Shown here in pieces: positions 62,471 to 64,000 of a stretch of DNA of 64,000 nt. A program made the translations under genes and the position numbers. Every line of letters begins with the position of its first letter. The stretch's first letter is position 1. The notes beneath the pieces were generated by a model. It had not been told where the DNA came from. It saw only the letters and a program-made list of their open reading frames with translations, and made no database searches. Source of the stretch: Laspinema palackyanum D2c (lineage in GTDB: Bacteria > Cyanobacteriota > Cyanobacteriia > Cyanobacteriales > Laspinemataceae). The DNA lies in assembly GCF_025370875.1 (NCBI RefSeq), contig NZ_JAMXFD010000001.1:38182-102181 (forward strand), in the 5' to 3' direction.

Positions 62471-62594
62471 ACCCTAACCTTACCCTGACCGATTGTCAGA
62501 GGTTCCTAACTTACCGAACCCCTGGGCAATCTCCGCAGGTTCTCACTTTTACCACCGTCATCAACCCCACATTTCTCTGAGGTAACACAAGATT

Positions 62595-64000
62595 ATGGGT
62601 GAACTTAACACCGCCGAACTCTTAGTTCATTGTCTGGAAAATGAAGGCGTCCAATACATTTTTGGACTCCCCGGAGAAGAAAACCTCGCCGTTTTAAAAG
62701 CGCTGAGTAACTCTTCAATTCAATTTATTACCACCCGTCACGAACAAGGCGCGGCATTCATGGCCGATGTTTACGGACGGTTGACCGGAAAAGCCGGAGT
62801 CTGCCTCTCCACCTTGGGTCCCGGTGCCACCAACTTGATGACAGGGGTCGCCGATGCCAACTTAGATGGTGCTCCTCTTGTCGCCATTACTGGACAAGTC
62901 GGAACTGATCGGATGCATATTGAATCCCATCAATATTTAGACTTGGTGGCAATGTTTGAACCCGTCACCAAATGGAACGCACAAATTGTCCGTCCCAGCA
63001 TCACCCCGGAAATTGTTCGCAAAGCTTTTAAACGGGCACAAACGGAAAAACCTGGGGCGGTTCATATCGATTTACCGGAAAATATTGCCGCCATGCCGGT
63101 TGTCGGTGAACCCTTGAGAAAAGATAAGCAAGAAAAAAGCTATGCCTCTTATCAAGGATTAAATGAAGCAGCAGCAGCGATTTCTCGGGCGAATAATCCC
63201 CTCATTTTAGTCGGAAATGGCGCAATTCGCGCTCATGCCGGGTCTGTGTTAACGGAATTTGCCACTCGCCTGCATATTCCGGTGACCAATACCTTTATGG
63301 GGAAAGGCGTCATTCCCTATACTCATCCCCTTGCCTTGTGGACAACCGGATTGCAACAGCGTGATTATATTACCTGTGCGTTTGAGCAAACGGATCTGGT
63401 GATTGCCGTGGGCTATGATTTGATTGAGTATTCCCCGAAAAAATGGAATCCAGACGGAAAAATTCCAATCATTCATATTAATGCAACTCCTTCGGAAATT
63501 GATAGTAGTTATATCCCAATTGTGGAAGTGGTGGGGGATATTTCTGACTCGTTGATGGAAATTTTGCATCGCGCCGATCGCCAGAGTAAACCCACCCCTC
63601 ACGCCTGCGAACTTCGCGCCGATATTCGCGCCGATTATGAACAGTATGCTACGGATGATGGATTTCCCATCAAACCGCAAAAACTGATTTATGACTTGCG
63701 CCAGGTGATGGGACCGGATGATATTGTCATCTCTGATGTGGGTGCCCATAAGATGTGGATTGCCCGCCACTATCATTGCGATCGGCCCAATACCTGTTTA
63801 ATTTCCAATGGATTTGCTGCAATGGGAATTGCGATTCCTGGCGCATTAGCGGCTAAATTAGTCTATCCCGATCGCAAAATTGTAGCCGTAACCGGCGATG
63901 GCGGATTCATGATGAACTGCCAAGAATTAGAAACCGCCCTGCGCGTCGGAACCCCCTTCGTAACCATCATCTTTAACGATGGCGGATACGGACTGATTGA
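62595..64000 (+). CDS. ThDP enzyme, 2-oxoglutarate decarboxylase-like (partial, 3' cut)
   Basis: At least 468 residues of a thiamine-diphosphate enzyme annotated by similarity as acetolactate synthase large subunit. Next to succinate-semialdehyde dehydrogenase it corresponds to the 2-oxoglutarate decarboxylase of the cyanobacterial TCA bypass (first shown in Synechococcus sp. PCC 7002). The active-site Glu50 lies in TTRHEQGAAFMADVYGR, the substrate-binding segment in LSTLGPGATNLMTGVADANL, and the ThDP/Mg site in VTGDGGFMMNCQELETALR with NDGGYG. The frame is open at the window end. A plain acetolactate synthase cannot be excluded, but the neighbour argues for the decarboxylase. Confidence 0.9.
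   Translation, partial: MGELNTAELLVHCLENEGVQYIFGLPGEENLAVLKALSNSSIQFITTRHEQGAAFMADVYGRLTGKAGVCLSTLGPGATNLMTGVADANLDGAPLVAITGQVGTDRMHIESHQYLDLVAMFEPVTKWNAQIVRPSITPEIVRKAFKRAQTEKPGAVHIDLPENIAAMPVVGEPLRKDKQEKSYASYQGLNEAAAAISRANNPLILVGNGAIRAHAGSVLTEFATRLHIPVTNTFMGKGVIPYTHPLALWTTGLQQRDYITCAFEQTDLVIAVGYDLIEYSPKKWNPDGKIPIIHINATPSEIDSSYIPIVEVVGDISDSLMEILHRADRQSKPTPHACELRADIRADYEQYATDDGFPIKPQKLIYDLRQVMGPDDIVISDVGAHKMWIARHYHCDRPNTCLISNGFAAMGIAIPGALAAKLVYPDRKIVAVTGDGGFMMNCQELETALRVGTPFVTIIFNDGGYGLI

Overview
The window is a stretch of cyanobacterial chromosome. The evidence is the very frequent GCGATCGC (HIP1) octamer on both strands, the pairing of succinic semialdehyde dehydrogenase with a 2-oxoglutarate decarboxylase-like enzyme, an HHL1-like protein, a KaiB-fold protein, a PilT2-type pilus ATPase, tandem AMIN amidases, and several families of short palindromic repeats. 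The repeat load and gene set suggest a filamentous, non-model cyanobacterium, but that placement is inference. I saw no rRNA, tRNA, CRISPR array or intact transposase.

Layout. 1-4.9 kb: hairpin repeats, a Uma2 nuclease, a GT4 glycosyltransferase, an MFS exporter and recO. 5-10 kb: deoC next to recO, a dense repeat block, then two tandem AMIN amidases (AmiC type) for septal peptidoglycan. 10.8-15.7 kb: Nudix, a RibD-C-type reductase, a FemAB-like acyltransferase, an Rpn nuclease and alanine racemase. 15.9-20.7 kb: a CHASE4/PAS histidine kinase, a membrane adenylate cyclase and an HNH protein. 20.8-26.3 kb: a DHH phosphoesterase, a SLOG-like protein, a small overlapping gene pair (the upstream member only 53 codons), RNase III, a NYN protein and WecB. 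26.4-38 kb: pilT2 with a KaiB-fold protein, a secreted unknown, a CNT nucleoside transporter, a thioredoxin-NHL protein, a TPR-like protein bracketed by repeats, and two more wall enzymes. 38-50 kb: pyrG, a duplicated-domain unknown, a methyltransferase, ROK kinase, a DppC-like permease, a large membrane-anchored unknown, a second glycosyltransferase, an SDR and a Clp-fold membrane protease.

The most unusual part is 50.3-57.8 kb. A multi-winged-helix protein is followed by two paralogous AAA+ ATPases with C-terminal extensions I do not recognise. They converge on a two-gene operon encoding a ParA ATPase fused to a restriction-type PD-(D/E)XK domain and a ParB-like protein ending in helix-hairpin-helix repeats. 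The ParA/ParB pair carries no HIP1 site that I can see, unlike its flanks, which suggests acquisition. I infer one or two DNA-directed systems (defence, maintenance or partition) that I cannot match to a described one.

58-64 kb returns to core metabolism: HHL1-like protein, RNase D, GDP-mannose dehydratase, another repeat block, then the two enzymes that bypass 2-oxoglutarate dehydrogenase in cyanobacteria (2-oxoglutarate to succinic semialdehyde to succinate), the second cut by the window end.
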